From positions 24,116,058-24,180,057 of the forward strand of contig OZ005689.1 in NCBI GenBank assembly GCA_963930775.1: a DNA stretch of 64,000 nt, in the 5' to 3' direction. Shown piece after piece: positions 21,344 through 31,929 of the stretch; within the stretch, counting starts at the first letter, position 1; each line of letters starts with the position of its first letter. Both the position numbers and the translations under genes were made by a program. This DNA is from Cliona cf. orientalis (taxonomy: Eukaryota > Porifera > Demospongiae > Clionaida > Clionaidae). The notes under the pieces are model-generated. The model was given only the letters and a program-made list of their open reading frames with translations, was not told where the DNA came from and made no database searches.

Positions 21344-21751
21344 GTTCAAAGCAAGAGTAAATAATAAGGAAGGGAAGAGAATATCAAACGCGCTATATAC
21401 CCCGTGTAAGATGTTTTCGGAAAATTATGCGCCAGGAATTCAAAAATTGACCAATGAGAGCACTCGATTCAAATTGCTAGGTGTGGGCGTAGCCTGGAAT
21501 GCAAGCTAACACGAGTGCGATTTTGACTGAAAACGCTAGCAGATCACAATACAGAACGAGCATTTACGAAAATCTTGCATAAAAGTCACAAAAAACGCCT
21601 CTATTCTTCACAGACTTGAGAAAAATCGAGCGTTTAGCCCCTTGAGTTGGTCACGTGTGCAAGGCGGGAAGTCACGTTACTCTCTGAACACGTTCCACAG
21701 GGTATATAGCACGTTTGACACTTTCCTTATTTACTCTTGGTCAAAGCCTTT
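21344..21751. mobile_element. foldback MITE, AGCAAGAGTAAATAA ends
   Basis: Left GCAAGAGTAAATAATAAGGAA...AACGCGCTATATACCCC pairs with right GGGTATATAGCACGTTTGAC...TTCCTTATTTACTCTTGG. A diverged relative spans about 44005-44620 (shared GGCGGGAAGTCAC in reverse, and CGACACTCTTCCTTTCATACTC). Confidence 0.65.
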
Positions 21752-21769
21752 GGTCTCCTTTCCCACATC

Positions 21770-23594
21770 CAAGGAAACATGACACTGTGCCATGCTAAGG
21801 ACAGCTGCTTAGTGTGGGGACATGGCTACAATGTAGTGCATCCATCAGTTTATTTCCACAATGTTGCATTTTTCGCGTCTAAAAATGAATCAAATTTTTT
21901 AGAATGAATCAGAATGAATATTATGGTACTGTATTATACTGCAATGATAGTGGCTTACTTCAGCAAATTTTTATTTTCTTCATGCAGTAAACTTCCACCA
22001 TTTGCCATAAGGTGTGGCAGGGCCTACCCTGGTGGTGTATGCGATAGAGGTGGAAGTATCACGTCGACCTCTCCATTAATAGAAAGACTGTGATTCGACT
22101 AGGATTCCGACTATTGTATACAGCTACCCTGTTGCTGCCATATTTATAAACTCATTCATTTTATTCACTTGATTTGTTGAACAGTAGAACTCATTACTGT
22201 CTTCACACCAATGTTTGAGTTGTTAAACAGTCCTCTTCACTGTCTTCACACTTCTATTTGAGTTGTTCAACAGTAGAACTCCTTCACACTAATAATTCAA
22301 CGTTCTTGCAATATTGATTACACATAACTGAGTTACCCTAGATTCAACAAGTGGTTGGGCTGGTCTTGGAAACAAACTAGAGCACTTGGCATAATTATTT
22401 GCTTGCATGTGTTTCCCATTTACAGTGGAACCCCTCTAAGCAATTTGTGTCAATTTCGTCCTTGTATGGTAAGGTCCCTACCTCTGGTTGGTGGACCACC
22501 TGTACTGCTCCTACAACTATGCTTACTAAACCAGTGGTTATGGAAGGACTGCAGTATTCCATGTATAGGGAGTAGAATTTGAAAATGGGGATAAAATCAA
22601 TTTCACAAGACAAGTATTTGCTTGAAACTATGGTATTGAGTCATTTTGGTGGCATTGAGGGATGCCACACCCCCTAGTTTCTAATTAGCCTACATTTTGG
22701 CCAAATTTTGGACATTCTTGCTCATAGATCCCCCTTTGCAGATGGACAATGCTCCAAACTTGGTACACAAACTATAAGGACATGTTGAACATGTGAATGG
22801 ATCAAGTAAAAAATGAGTCATAAGGCACACACAATGTCGTAACTAATTTAGGCTTATATTGAAGTGGATAATAGGATAAAAATTATGCTCAATCTTCTCC
22901 TGTGACAGCTGCAGTAAATTTAAGATCTCTCCCCATTGAAAAAAAAAACTGATAATAATTATACATTTCACTTAGTATGAAGGGAGCAATTAGTGAAATT
23001 AATCTTATTAAAATTTAATTCAATGTTCAAACATGGCAGAGTCAAACTAATTGGCCAACGTCCAGAAGGAATGAAATTTTGGTACATTTGTGTCAAGTGT
23101 GCCATTTAGATACTGAAAGAGGCCGTTTCCTATTCAACTTAGTGTATGCTCATCTGCAATGATGTCACTTGAACGATCCTTTCCAGCTAAGATATGGATT
23201 GATGCTGGGCTGAAGGACCAGTATAGCACTGTGCACGTGCTCTTGGAACAACTTATTAAACAATGCTTTGAGAAAACAAAGTCATGGAGGCCCGTAGTCC
23301 CTTGCAGCTTTGAGTATTTTGTGCTCAAAGGCTCTCGCCACACTCAAACTATTGAACTCAGTGACATTAGCATAGTTGACTACTACATCATTCTCAGCCT
23401 GTAGTTCCATGGTCGAAAAAAAAACATCACAGCGGTTGTACGTCTTGGCAATTCTCGAGAAAAGTAAATCCGGATTAAACTTCGTATGTCCGGCAATGAG
23501 AAAAGATATGCGAAGCAAATCTAGATGTCCTTGCTCAACAGTTTCATTTTTGTTTGGCTGCTGGTATTATCAAGAAACAGATGAACTCGTCTCG
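21770..23594. other. non-coding, mostly unique
   Basis: No supported gene. A remnant end of the CAGTGGAACCCC element occurs at 22425-22440. Frames near 23130-23400 are open on both strands without domain content. The part next to 23595 may also belong to the long inverted duplication, whose partner is cut by the window end. Confidence 0.35.
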
Positions 23595-26490
23595 CCCAGC
23601 TTGGTAAGGTAGAAATGTAATGAGTAGTATAGGAAATGGTGTGGTCAGTGTTTGTAGGCCCTATTCTTTCATCAAATGGACTTTATTATCGTTTGTGGCA
23701 TGGTTTACAATACCATAGATCTCGTGATAGCTTCTGTAAGTAATACGTACTTCCAGGCTGAGGAGATGCCCCCCCCCCTCCCCCGTAAGGTACGAGTTTA
23801 CTCATTTGGTAATCTGCTGAAAGTACAACACAACTTACGTTTCATTGTAGTCAAGTGCTCATTTTCTTTAGGTGATAGAGACCTCCCTTCTAGGTCAGCA
23901 ATTTTTGCCCATTCCTCTGCACACAATTTCGTAGTGTCAATATAGTACTTTAAGTGACTGTATCCGTTAGTATACGTTTTGTGATTTTTAGGCGTGTATA
24001 TAATTTGATTTAGGGGAATACTATTAGTTATTATAATATCCAAATAGTATACGTTCCCCCACCTCCTCCCTATATCTCCTCTCCCTCTCTTTTTTATTTG
24101 GGGGGGGGGGGAGCTTCCCCCCACCCCTCCCCATAGATCAGTCACATTGTATGCCGCATCCCTCATTGCTGGCCATGGCCAAAAGTAGCTGCATGCTCAA
24201 ATTATAATAACATACGATCATAAGATGGTGACATTCTTGCTTTGCTCAACATCGATACTTCCGAACTATCGAAACAGATATGACAGAACACTTCTTCCTT
24301 TCTCACTTTACAAGAGACACTTTATGCTTAGTACATGCATTTTCTAGCGTGACCACCGTGTTTGTGCACGTTCATCTTTTATTCTATCGGTCTATGCTAG
24401 CTAGCGATCATGACAAGCGAGGAAGATACAATCTTGATTCATAAAAGCATCATTTGAAGGCACCGTTTGTAGAAAGATAAATGGACACCAACTATGAGAG
24501 AGCCAGAAGATGAGTAGGTACAATTGTGGGCCACCTCCCAGAGAATTTCAGTGCTCAGCGGCCGAGTGCATCATGTGCAAAAATTGATGAAATTCCTCTC
24601 ACTAACACGAACATTCTTTAAGCTGTTGCATATGTTGTAAACTCTTCTTGAGAATCACAAATGCAGTGCGCATGTGTAACATAAGGTAATATCGTACATA
24701 ATAATATAGCTAGCTCGATCAGGATCACCCATTTCTCTGGTGATATTATTATTCTTATAGTGGGATTCCAGCCTCTACATGCTTTCTTCAGGGTATACCA
24801 AAGGTGGGACTTAATTCCATGACTTCATGATTGCGAGTGGGACTATTTCAAGCTACGTTGCGAATCTAATACAATGTCATGTATATGCATTTGGTGTGTG
24901 CGGGAAAGCGACACATGGGATGGACTATGGACAAAATGCAGCAGCTGCATATATTAGAGTCAATTGATTCTCGAATGATGGCGAGTACAAGCAGAAAAGT
25001 TAAGTCGTTTGGCAGGATGTTCCAGATTTATCGTTGGTCAAAAATATTGACGAAAACCCACAACAGACACGATCGACAATATAAGACTGACTGCACTACC
25101 GATGTTGACCAATGTATTACTACATACAATCATTGCATTAGTTTATTCATGTGAATCAATTATTGATAGCAAGCTCTTGAAAACTTTGTGAAAACTTGAA
25201 ACTAGTGTGTGTGTTTGTATGTATTGCATAAGTAGATAGTGGTAGTTAAACACAGCACTCAATTCACGTCAAGAGCAATAATGTTATTTGTGCACTTAAA
25301 AAAGGCTGAACAAGGTGGTTGCATACAGATATGTATGTACAAGCATGTTGAGGTATGCCCATGTTTTGATTATTATTTTGTAGCCATTGAGTATGTGTAT
25401 GTGTAATTTTGAGACCTTACATGCTGATCACTAAAAGCAAGCTGGCCACCTTAATAACGTGATCATTGAGTGAGGTTTCATTATACTACTATTACTCAGA
25501 GGATGAACACTTAATTCATGTTCAGTGTAGCCATTAGACCATTAATATTCTGTCTAGGTGATGGAGGAGAAATTTGATTGTTGAGATTTTCCGTGAGCAG
25601 TTCAGTATACCATCACTACCTCACTTAGATGTAGTTTACATTAACTTAACTTTTGTATTTCTTGACTACGATTCATGTGCAGTACATGTGCAATACATTG
25701 TGTATATGGTTTCACCGAAGTGTTTAAGTTGTAATAGAACTTGCCATAGATTTGCAGGATGCTTACTAGCTCATCATAATTGTCATTTTAAAGGGAATAG
25801 TATTTAGTTTAGTGATTTCAACGCTCTCCTGAGGGATTCCATAGATTGACTACAATAGTATGGATCAAACCATGCCCTTACTCCTCAGACTCAGAAATTA
25901 ACACAACGTTTCGCCCTTAGGGCTTCTTCAGGTGTACATACGAGCACAAACTCATATGTACAATGTAACTTTTCCCTTGCCTCAGTCTCAATGGAAATTC
26001 ACAACGAAAGTGCGTGGTTCACTTGCACTTTCAAGTGCATGTTCCTGGTCTCAGCTAGCTATACATGTAGTTCTATATACTTGTAGTGTACAGCACATGG
26101 CATATAGGCACACGTGTATATGTGTGCGCGTAATGCGGCACAATAGTGCGTTGTAGGCTTTTTTCTAAAATATTATTTTGAAACTTCCCACCCCTGACCC
26201 CTGGCACATAGAGCAGCTAAGTTGTGTTGCACAGTATTGTGGCCACATACACCATAGCTCCAAAGCAGTTAACACCATTGGTGCCAAACCCTCAGCACTG
26301 TGAGATTTATTGCAATAAGAAATGAAACAGCAAGTGCACTGAGCAGATTGCATGTCTACTCGGATATTGCATGCAATTGCGTAATACCGGTATGCAGCAT
26401 GCAGTATTACGTGTGCCATACATGCTAGGTATATGTATGTATAGTGCCATGTCAGCAGTTTGCATAAGAAGCCTATCTGCTAATGTTCTA
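23595..26490 (+). repeat. long inverted duplication, arm 1
   Basis: The reverse complement of 61424-64000 matches this block almost throughout by eye, with scattered substitutions and small indels. Both copies contain the same CGATCATGACAAGCGAGGAAG region, the same TACCAAAGGTGGGAC-type MITE remnant and the same CGTTTCGCCCTTAGGGCTTC motif. They differ in one block: 25172-25602 here (about 430 bases) is replaced by about 115 unrelated bases at 62310-62422. No coding frame is conserved between the copies, so no gene is called. Confidence 0.85.
25907..25931 (-). other. hammerhead-ribozyme-like motif, copy 1
   Basis: The minus strand reads CTGAAGA, a GCCC/GGGC stem with loop TAA, then GAAACG. This resembles the catalytic core of hammerhead ribozymes, with one extra A before stem II and no clear cleavage-site strand. 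Confidence 0.3.
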
Positions 26491-26770
26491 TGCTCAGAGA
26501 CAAGCCAGTCGTCTTGTTATATCTATCTCTAGCCATGCGTACATACCCTTACTGTCTCTTTTGTTCATCCAAAGCTCATTAGGGAGCGAGGAAGGCGGCG
26601 GTGACCTGCAAATCCCCAAAATTCTTGAACAGAGCGTTTTCAGCTAAATCCACACAATACATACAATGAAAACGCGGTAAGAAACACTGCATTTGAGATA
26701 TAAAAACGAAGTATGTAGCAGGTAGCGCAGTAATAGACACACATACTCGTTCACATACAGAAAGACTACT
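26165..26770 (-). repeat. family A repeat, reverse copy next to the duplication
   Basis: The reverse complement of 658-1340. Its left part (to about 26490) also lies in the inverted duplication; its right part does not, so the duplication breakpoint falls inside a family A element. Confidence 0.75.
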
Positions 26771-27334
26771 GAGTATTTCATTTCCCTTTGAATAGTGCGC
26801 TGTAGTGATCTGAGACAAGTGGTCAGTCTGCAGAGGTTTACACAGTAACAAGTTAATTCAGTTTGACACACCCATACATCACCACAAGCGCCGTTTGATA
26901 GCCATGCAGTACAGTATTATTGGCATGCAAATTTTACATACATGTGTATAGCTTAGTGCATGATTCAGTGCAGTGAGCTGAGTCAGCAAGTGATTCTTGA
27001 CAAAGATGGATTTGAAGCATTGGTACAACATCGGATACCTAGAATCTGATGCTTCTCCAACATGGCCACACAGCGATGCTTCACAACCTAACTATGGGCC
27101 ACCTCGACCTCCTCAGCCTGGCTCTGGCATTCACTGGACAGCTGCTAACGCAGGTCCCAGGCCAATGCTACCATGTGCTCCACTCCCATCACGCGTACCT
27201 CATGCTTGGCCAACCAGCGTATTTCCTCATGGAACGGAATGTTGTCATCTCAGCTAAAAAAATGGCCTCTTAACATTGAACAGTGCTGAATAGCTTTTTG
27301 CCTAATTTTTTTTCTTGTGAGGCCGTGCTTTCAT

Positions 27335-27678
27335 AAAATCCTACATAGTGTAGCCATTCACACCAGATATTGCATATACGTATTATATGTATTGGCAAAA
27401 TTCCTTGAGGTACATATCAGGCTGGTGTAATACCAATCCTATTACAACCAATTCATGGTGATGATCCAATACTCTCATGTATTCCCTAGGTGGTTGCTTT
27501 TTGCAGTAATCTCACCTGTTGCCATGGATTTACTCCACACATGCACAGTTCCCAGTGACATACATAAACTTGTAGCTACATCTTGATAAGACAGTTTTTT
27601 TGGTTATCCTTAGCCTATTCGCCACCTGAGGTCATCAGAGTAAGCAGTCTTCCTCCGAGATTCAGCACTGGTGGCCAT
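27335..27678 (-). pseudogene. Tc1/IS630-like transposase, N-terminal remnant
   Basis: Reading leftward from an ATG at 27678, the frame gives a helix-turn-helix opening (KTAYSDDLRWRIG), then two stops and a frame change. It continues with YQDVATSLCMSLGTVHVW, ATGEITAKSNHLGNT and, after another frame change, HHELVVIGLVLHQPDMYLKE. This is the N-terminal DNA-binding part of Tc1/mariner/IS630 transposases. The DDE catalytic half is not seen to the left, so the copy is truncated as well as frameshifted. The similar DLRWR motif of the plus-strand pseudogene at 29370 places both in one superfamily, but they differ enough to be separate lineages. It is not expected to be functional. Confidence 0.65.
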
Positions 27679-28249
27679 AATAGCAGTTTTAATAGCTGTT
27701 CAAATATCCCGCCAAATTCAAAATCACCGTGGAATCACCGTAATTGTTAATAGCACTCTGTATGCACTAGGACTTGTGCAGTAGCGTGTGCATGCACTAG
27801 CACATGTATAGTACAGTCATGTCTATGGCCTACCACATAACTGCATGGGAAGCCCAAGCAAACCAGATACAACCACTATAAACCATGTACACTGCATACA
27901 GTACACTGCTATTCAAAGGGAACTGAAATACTCGGTACCATAACCCTCACGCATGTGCCTAGGGTTAATTGTATCCAGCCACTCTCATCTGATGCTTCAA
28001 TTGGCTCATAGCACCTACATCAGTCAGCTAGATCATCAGAACTACAGCACGTTCACAAATGAAAGGTAATTCATAAACTTCATGCAGATTTTCACATCAA
28101 ATTTTCTAAGATTTCTTCCTTTGCTGGGAGCGGGATCTGCCTCCTCCTTCTTTGGCCAGCTAAAACTGACCTTATGGAGTCTGTAGCCCCAGTATAAAAA
28201 CATAGTTATGCCCCTGATACGACATACAATGTATGTGCAGGTGTGTGCA

Positions 28250-28251
<2 letters not shown>

Positions 28252-28293
<42 letters not shown>

Positions 28294-28361
28294 TGTGCAT
28301 ATCTGTGTGTACATGTATACTATGTACATGATTGTGTGTGAGTGTGTGTGTGTGTGTGTGT
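28252..28361. repeat. (GT)n microsatellites
   Basis: Two GT runs (about 28252-28288 and 28334-28361) separated by a TACATG-rich stretch. Open frames across them encode only Cys/Val or Thr/His runs and are not genes. Confidence 0.95.
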
Positions 28362-28499
28362 GCACATGCATGTCTGCTGGCTCGAACTTTCTGTCTATAG
28401 TGCCCATGGCATTGTAATCCTTGGACTAAGGATAGTAACTACTATCCTTACAATTGTGTGTGTGTTTGTTGCAAAAGAGTTGCATTGTCAGCACAGAAT

Positions 28500-29050
28500 G
28501 GAGGCAGGGAAGTCACAGGAAATTTAGGGAATCTTGCAAACAAACGTGCTTCGGGTTTGTGGATGCACAAACCTGCTAGCATGCTAGCAGTGCTGACATC
28601 GCAGTATGCGGACGAGATCAAGTAGTCCTGATAGGACACCTCCTTAATAGTTATAGCGATGGTGTATAATGATCTGGTAATCTAAAGCAATCCGTTGCCA
28701 TTGCCAGTTCATACCGTCACATACATCATCGTAGGTGTCCAATCCTATCACATCAAAAGTTTGGGGGGGGGGGAGGGCTGAGATCCTTTGATGAAATTTT
28801 GAAAGTTTAGACTCCGAGTCTGAGAACATTTCAGAGGCATCCTGGTAGTTATTTTTGGAGCCAATTAGTCTACAATGAGATTCATCATGATGATCAAAAT
28901 ATAATGATTATCAATCTTGTCGACATACTTGCATTGTGGTATGGCTTTTCGAAAGCCTCGGCACCACTAGCGAATTTCAAATTTTTGCGCATGCGCACAC
29001 TTCAAGTGCCACATTTGTTTGCAAGATTCCCAGAATTTCCTGTACGGAGC
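28500..29050. mobile_element. possible foldback element
   Basis: TCACAGGAAATTTAGGGAAT..TTGCAAACAAACGTG (28511-28550) is inverted at 28998-29045 (..TTTGTTTGCAAGATTCCCAG..). No target duplication was identified. It carries a G run near 28761. Confidence 0.4.
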
Positions 29051-29369
29051 AGTAGAGCAGCGCAGCACCAGTCTTCGATCACTATTTTACAATTGATGTT
29101 ATTTTTAACCACAAACATCCTTTGATATTTAACCACAGCATCACTCTTGTACAGCACTTTGCATGTTGGTTGTCATTTGGTCTGGGAGGTAGTCCAGCAT
29201 GTGGTTTGTTCAGTGTACATTGTGGAATTAGGAATTGCAATGCAGTGCTGTACTTAAGTAAACTTTGCACACAACCCTTGCACAGCACAGCACCAGGTGC
29301 GCTTGTACCTGTACCAAATTAAATTTTGATGACGCAATGCACATGCCAAATTTTAAAATTTGACTGATC

Positions 29370-30263
29370 ATGCCTGCAAAGTACTCTGAGGATCTCAGAT
29401 GGAGGGCAGTTTGGCTGCACCTCATTCGTGGCTTGAGTGTCAGCGAAATTGCTGATATTCTCTTTGTTTGCAAGAGAAATGTAGAGCCCAGTACCATGCT
29501 ACTGGTAGTGTTGCACCCACAAATCAGCAGCATGGACCCCCGCGTCTGTTGACTGAATTTGAACAGATTGCTATACTTCAGTCTGATGGTTAAGCCTACC
29601 TGGAGGAGCTGCAATCCGAGTTGTATGATCTGACAGGTACATGGGTCCATGTTTCCACTATATGTAGAACAGTGCAACGTCTAGGTTTAAGAAAGTGCAG
29701 TTGGTGGCTCTTTAGTGTAGCATGGAAATGCAGGCATGATTCATGGCTGAAATTTCTCTGTTTGCTTGTATGGGTGGATGAAACTGGGTCTAACCGTAGG
29801 AACTCTGTACAGACCCATGGATACAGCCTAAAGGGGATGAGAGCAGTTTCCCACCAACTACTTGTTGGTGGGAAACAGATCAATGCTATTGGAGTAATGA
29901 GTATGCAAGGAATGGGAGATGCCTACATTGTAAAGAAGAATGTTAATGGTGATGTGTTTGAGAGGTTTGTAAGAACAAGCCTACTGCCTGTTTTGAAGCC
30001 ATTTAATGGGACTAACAGTCATTCGGTAGTAGTCATGGACAATGCCTCAATTCACCACTTGGACAAAAATTGCACAGATGATTGCTGGAGTTGGTGCTTT
30101 TCTCAGATTTCTTCCCCCCTACTCCCCAGAATTAAATATGATAAAACACGTATTTTCTAAAGTCAAGGCATTTTTGAAAGCCAATAATACTGTGTACTTA
30201 ACAACTCGTAGTAACAATGGCATTTTGCACCATTACACAGCAATACTGCATCAAATACATTAG
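29370..30263 (+). pseudogene. Tc1/mariner-like DD34E transposase, decayed
   Basis: Starts MPAKYSEDLRWRAVWLHL, a helix-turn-helix region. After a frame change near 29490 it continues GSVAPTNQQHGPPRLL and meets an in-frame TAA near 29590. It resumes LEELQSELYDLTGTWVHVS, is scrambled again near 29700, and then gives the catalytic core: first Asp in VWVDETGSNRR, second Asp in VVMDNASIHH, and after a further frame change (about 30065) FLPPYSPELN. The expected catalytic Glu lies 34 residues after the second Asp (DD34E spacing), but the local motif reads NMIKHVF, so it is replaced by Lys. The copy is inactive by several independent lesions. No terminal repeats were found. Confidence 0.75.
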
Positions 30264-30324
30264 CCATTCTGGATACATGTATTAACTAAACTATGTTACT
30301 GTAATCACAATGTTTGTTTTTTAT

Positions 30325-31393
30325 TCAGTTTTTGAGCTTTCTCATTGAGTTAACAATAACGTCTCTTTCTTCCTCATATTCATCGGATGTCAGTGCACCA
30401 ATATCACAAAGCTTAATCAGGTCTTGTAGCTGTTCCATGTACTTGCTCCTGAGTTGAGCAGTTTTTGTAGGTGAAGCGGTAGAATTGGAGGATACAGACT
30501 GCTGAAGTTGATTATATACCAGCGCAATGGCAATAGAATTAGCTAAACCAGTTAGTGACTTCATTAACCTGCCCAGAAGCTGAACTTGCAGCACGTGGTC
30601 GCTTTTCTTCTCCAAACAGCGGATATGGTGGGGGTGTATCGAATGTCTTGTGAGTTTCTTATAAACATTTCCGCCCATAATCTGTACTGAAGTGTGGAAT
30701 ACTTAGCTCCATGACGTTCACGAAGACTCGCTACGAGCTCAGTCATTCGCTCTTCTCGTTCCTCAGTGAAGGACTGCTTCCTTTTCTATTTTTGTGGATT
30801 CCTCACTGCTTGGTCCCGAACCTGTGTGTGCTCGTTTTTGTCCCTGGGCCTGGCTCTTTTGACTAACTCCAGTACACCAAAAGTGAGTTTACCTCCATTT
30901 GCAACAAGCGCTAAAGCATCACTAGCATCTTTAGCATTATGTATCCATTTCTTTTCATTGTGTACTAAATACCCAATGTCAAAATTTAACATTCCATAAA
31001 TGATTTCACCTCCCAATTGATTAAAGAGCTCGGTCTTCAGGGAGGTAGGATCGTTAAAATCGTTAGCTTGTACATTCCTGAGTGTGAATTCTTTCTTATT
31101 TGATGTGCTAAACACCTTCAGACCAACAGTCATTGCTTTAGATGATTGTGAGGGGGTTGGGTACTTTGCTGTTGTTGATGGATACCCTGGGTCCCAGAGA
31201 GAGCAGCAGTGCTATTTGGGGAGATCGGAGGCAACCCCTGACATTGATTAGTAGTGTACTCACATGATCCACCAATGCCTGCTTCACGTCTAGCTCCACA
31301 ACCGAAAATAAATGAGTGTGCCTGGGTTATAGGTTGCCTTATAGGAGCAGAAGGTGGTCCGTGTATCTCTGTCTTGAATCCCGTCAGCTGCAC
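30325..31393 (-). pseudogene. unknown gene, frame-broken, possibly with introns
   Basis: Four consecutive minus-strand segments look like pieces of one protein. 31393-31130 gives a Pro/Gln-rich N-terminus ending in QQQQSTQPPHNHLKQ. 31133-30786, in an overlapping frame, gives a compact domain with FNQLGGEIIYGMLNFDIGY and ANGGKLTFGVLELVKRARP. About 30746-30650 gives TELVASLRERHGAKYSTLQY, and 30678-30325 gives a helical C-terminus with LQDLIKLCDIGALTSDEY and a KLKN end. That end resembles short SHOCT-like C-terminal motifs. The breaks are overlaps or short shifts without good splice signals, so a decayed gene is more likely than a spliced one. It lies back to back with the Tc1-like pseudogene, but no relation is evident. 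The family is not recognised. Confidence 0.5.
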
Positions 31394-31452
31394 AGCAGTA
31401 GTACGGCTGATTCAAGAAATACTGCTGCGACATTTCAACCTATAGCCTACTG

Positions 31453-31928
31453 TAGGGTCTCCACACCAAAAATTTGATCTTGGCCAATAGATCTTTTGAG
31501 TGATTATCCACACAGAGCAACTTGAAAGAAGCGCTCATAAAATTTTCACACTGAAAGATCTCGTTTTTGCACAAATGCAACTTTTATGTATGCAGAATTG
31601 AACGGAATTCTAGTTAGTTATCTAAGCCTGGTATATTATAATGAGAAAGTGTCGTTTGATGCTGTAAAAATGGAAGCATGAGTGTATTTGCTTTTCTCAC
31701 CACATTTCTATGAAGTAGGTTGGCGTGTTGCATTTATAATTGGAAGTGAAATTGCCACTTTTAACCACCTGCCTCCACACAATATTTTCAATTATAGCTT
31801 AATTGAACTGGTTTGCACCAATAAAATGAGTTTTACCAGTGAAAATTTTTATGAGCGCTTCTTTCAAGTTGCTCTGTGCAGACAACCACTCAAAAGTCCT
31901 ATAGGCCGAGATTGGTTTGGAGACCCTA
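31453..31928. mobile_element. foldback MITE, TIR TAGGGTCTCC, ~7-bp target duplication
   Basis: The 476-bp element has ends TAGGGTCTCCACACCAA.. and ..TTGGTTTGGAGACCCTA. The arms continue for about 115 bases (TTGCTCTGTG, AAGAAGCGCTCATAAAA). Flanks CCTACTG and CCTATTG match at 6 of 7 positions. No coding capacity. Confidence 0.75.
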
Positions 31929-31929
31929 C

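Noticed and set aside
23798..24166. 122-codon minus-strand frame with a protein-like C-terminus
   Set aside because: The duplicated copy at 63.4-63.8 kb breaks the frame by indels, so it is not conserved as coding.
26997..27273. Pro/Trp-rich frame starting MDLKHWYNIG
   Set aside because: Two overlapping frames are equally open and there are no splice signals or domain. Left uncalled.
28042..28417. Open frames on both strands with His/Thr or Cys/Val runs
   Set aside because: They are translations of (GT)n microsatellites.
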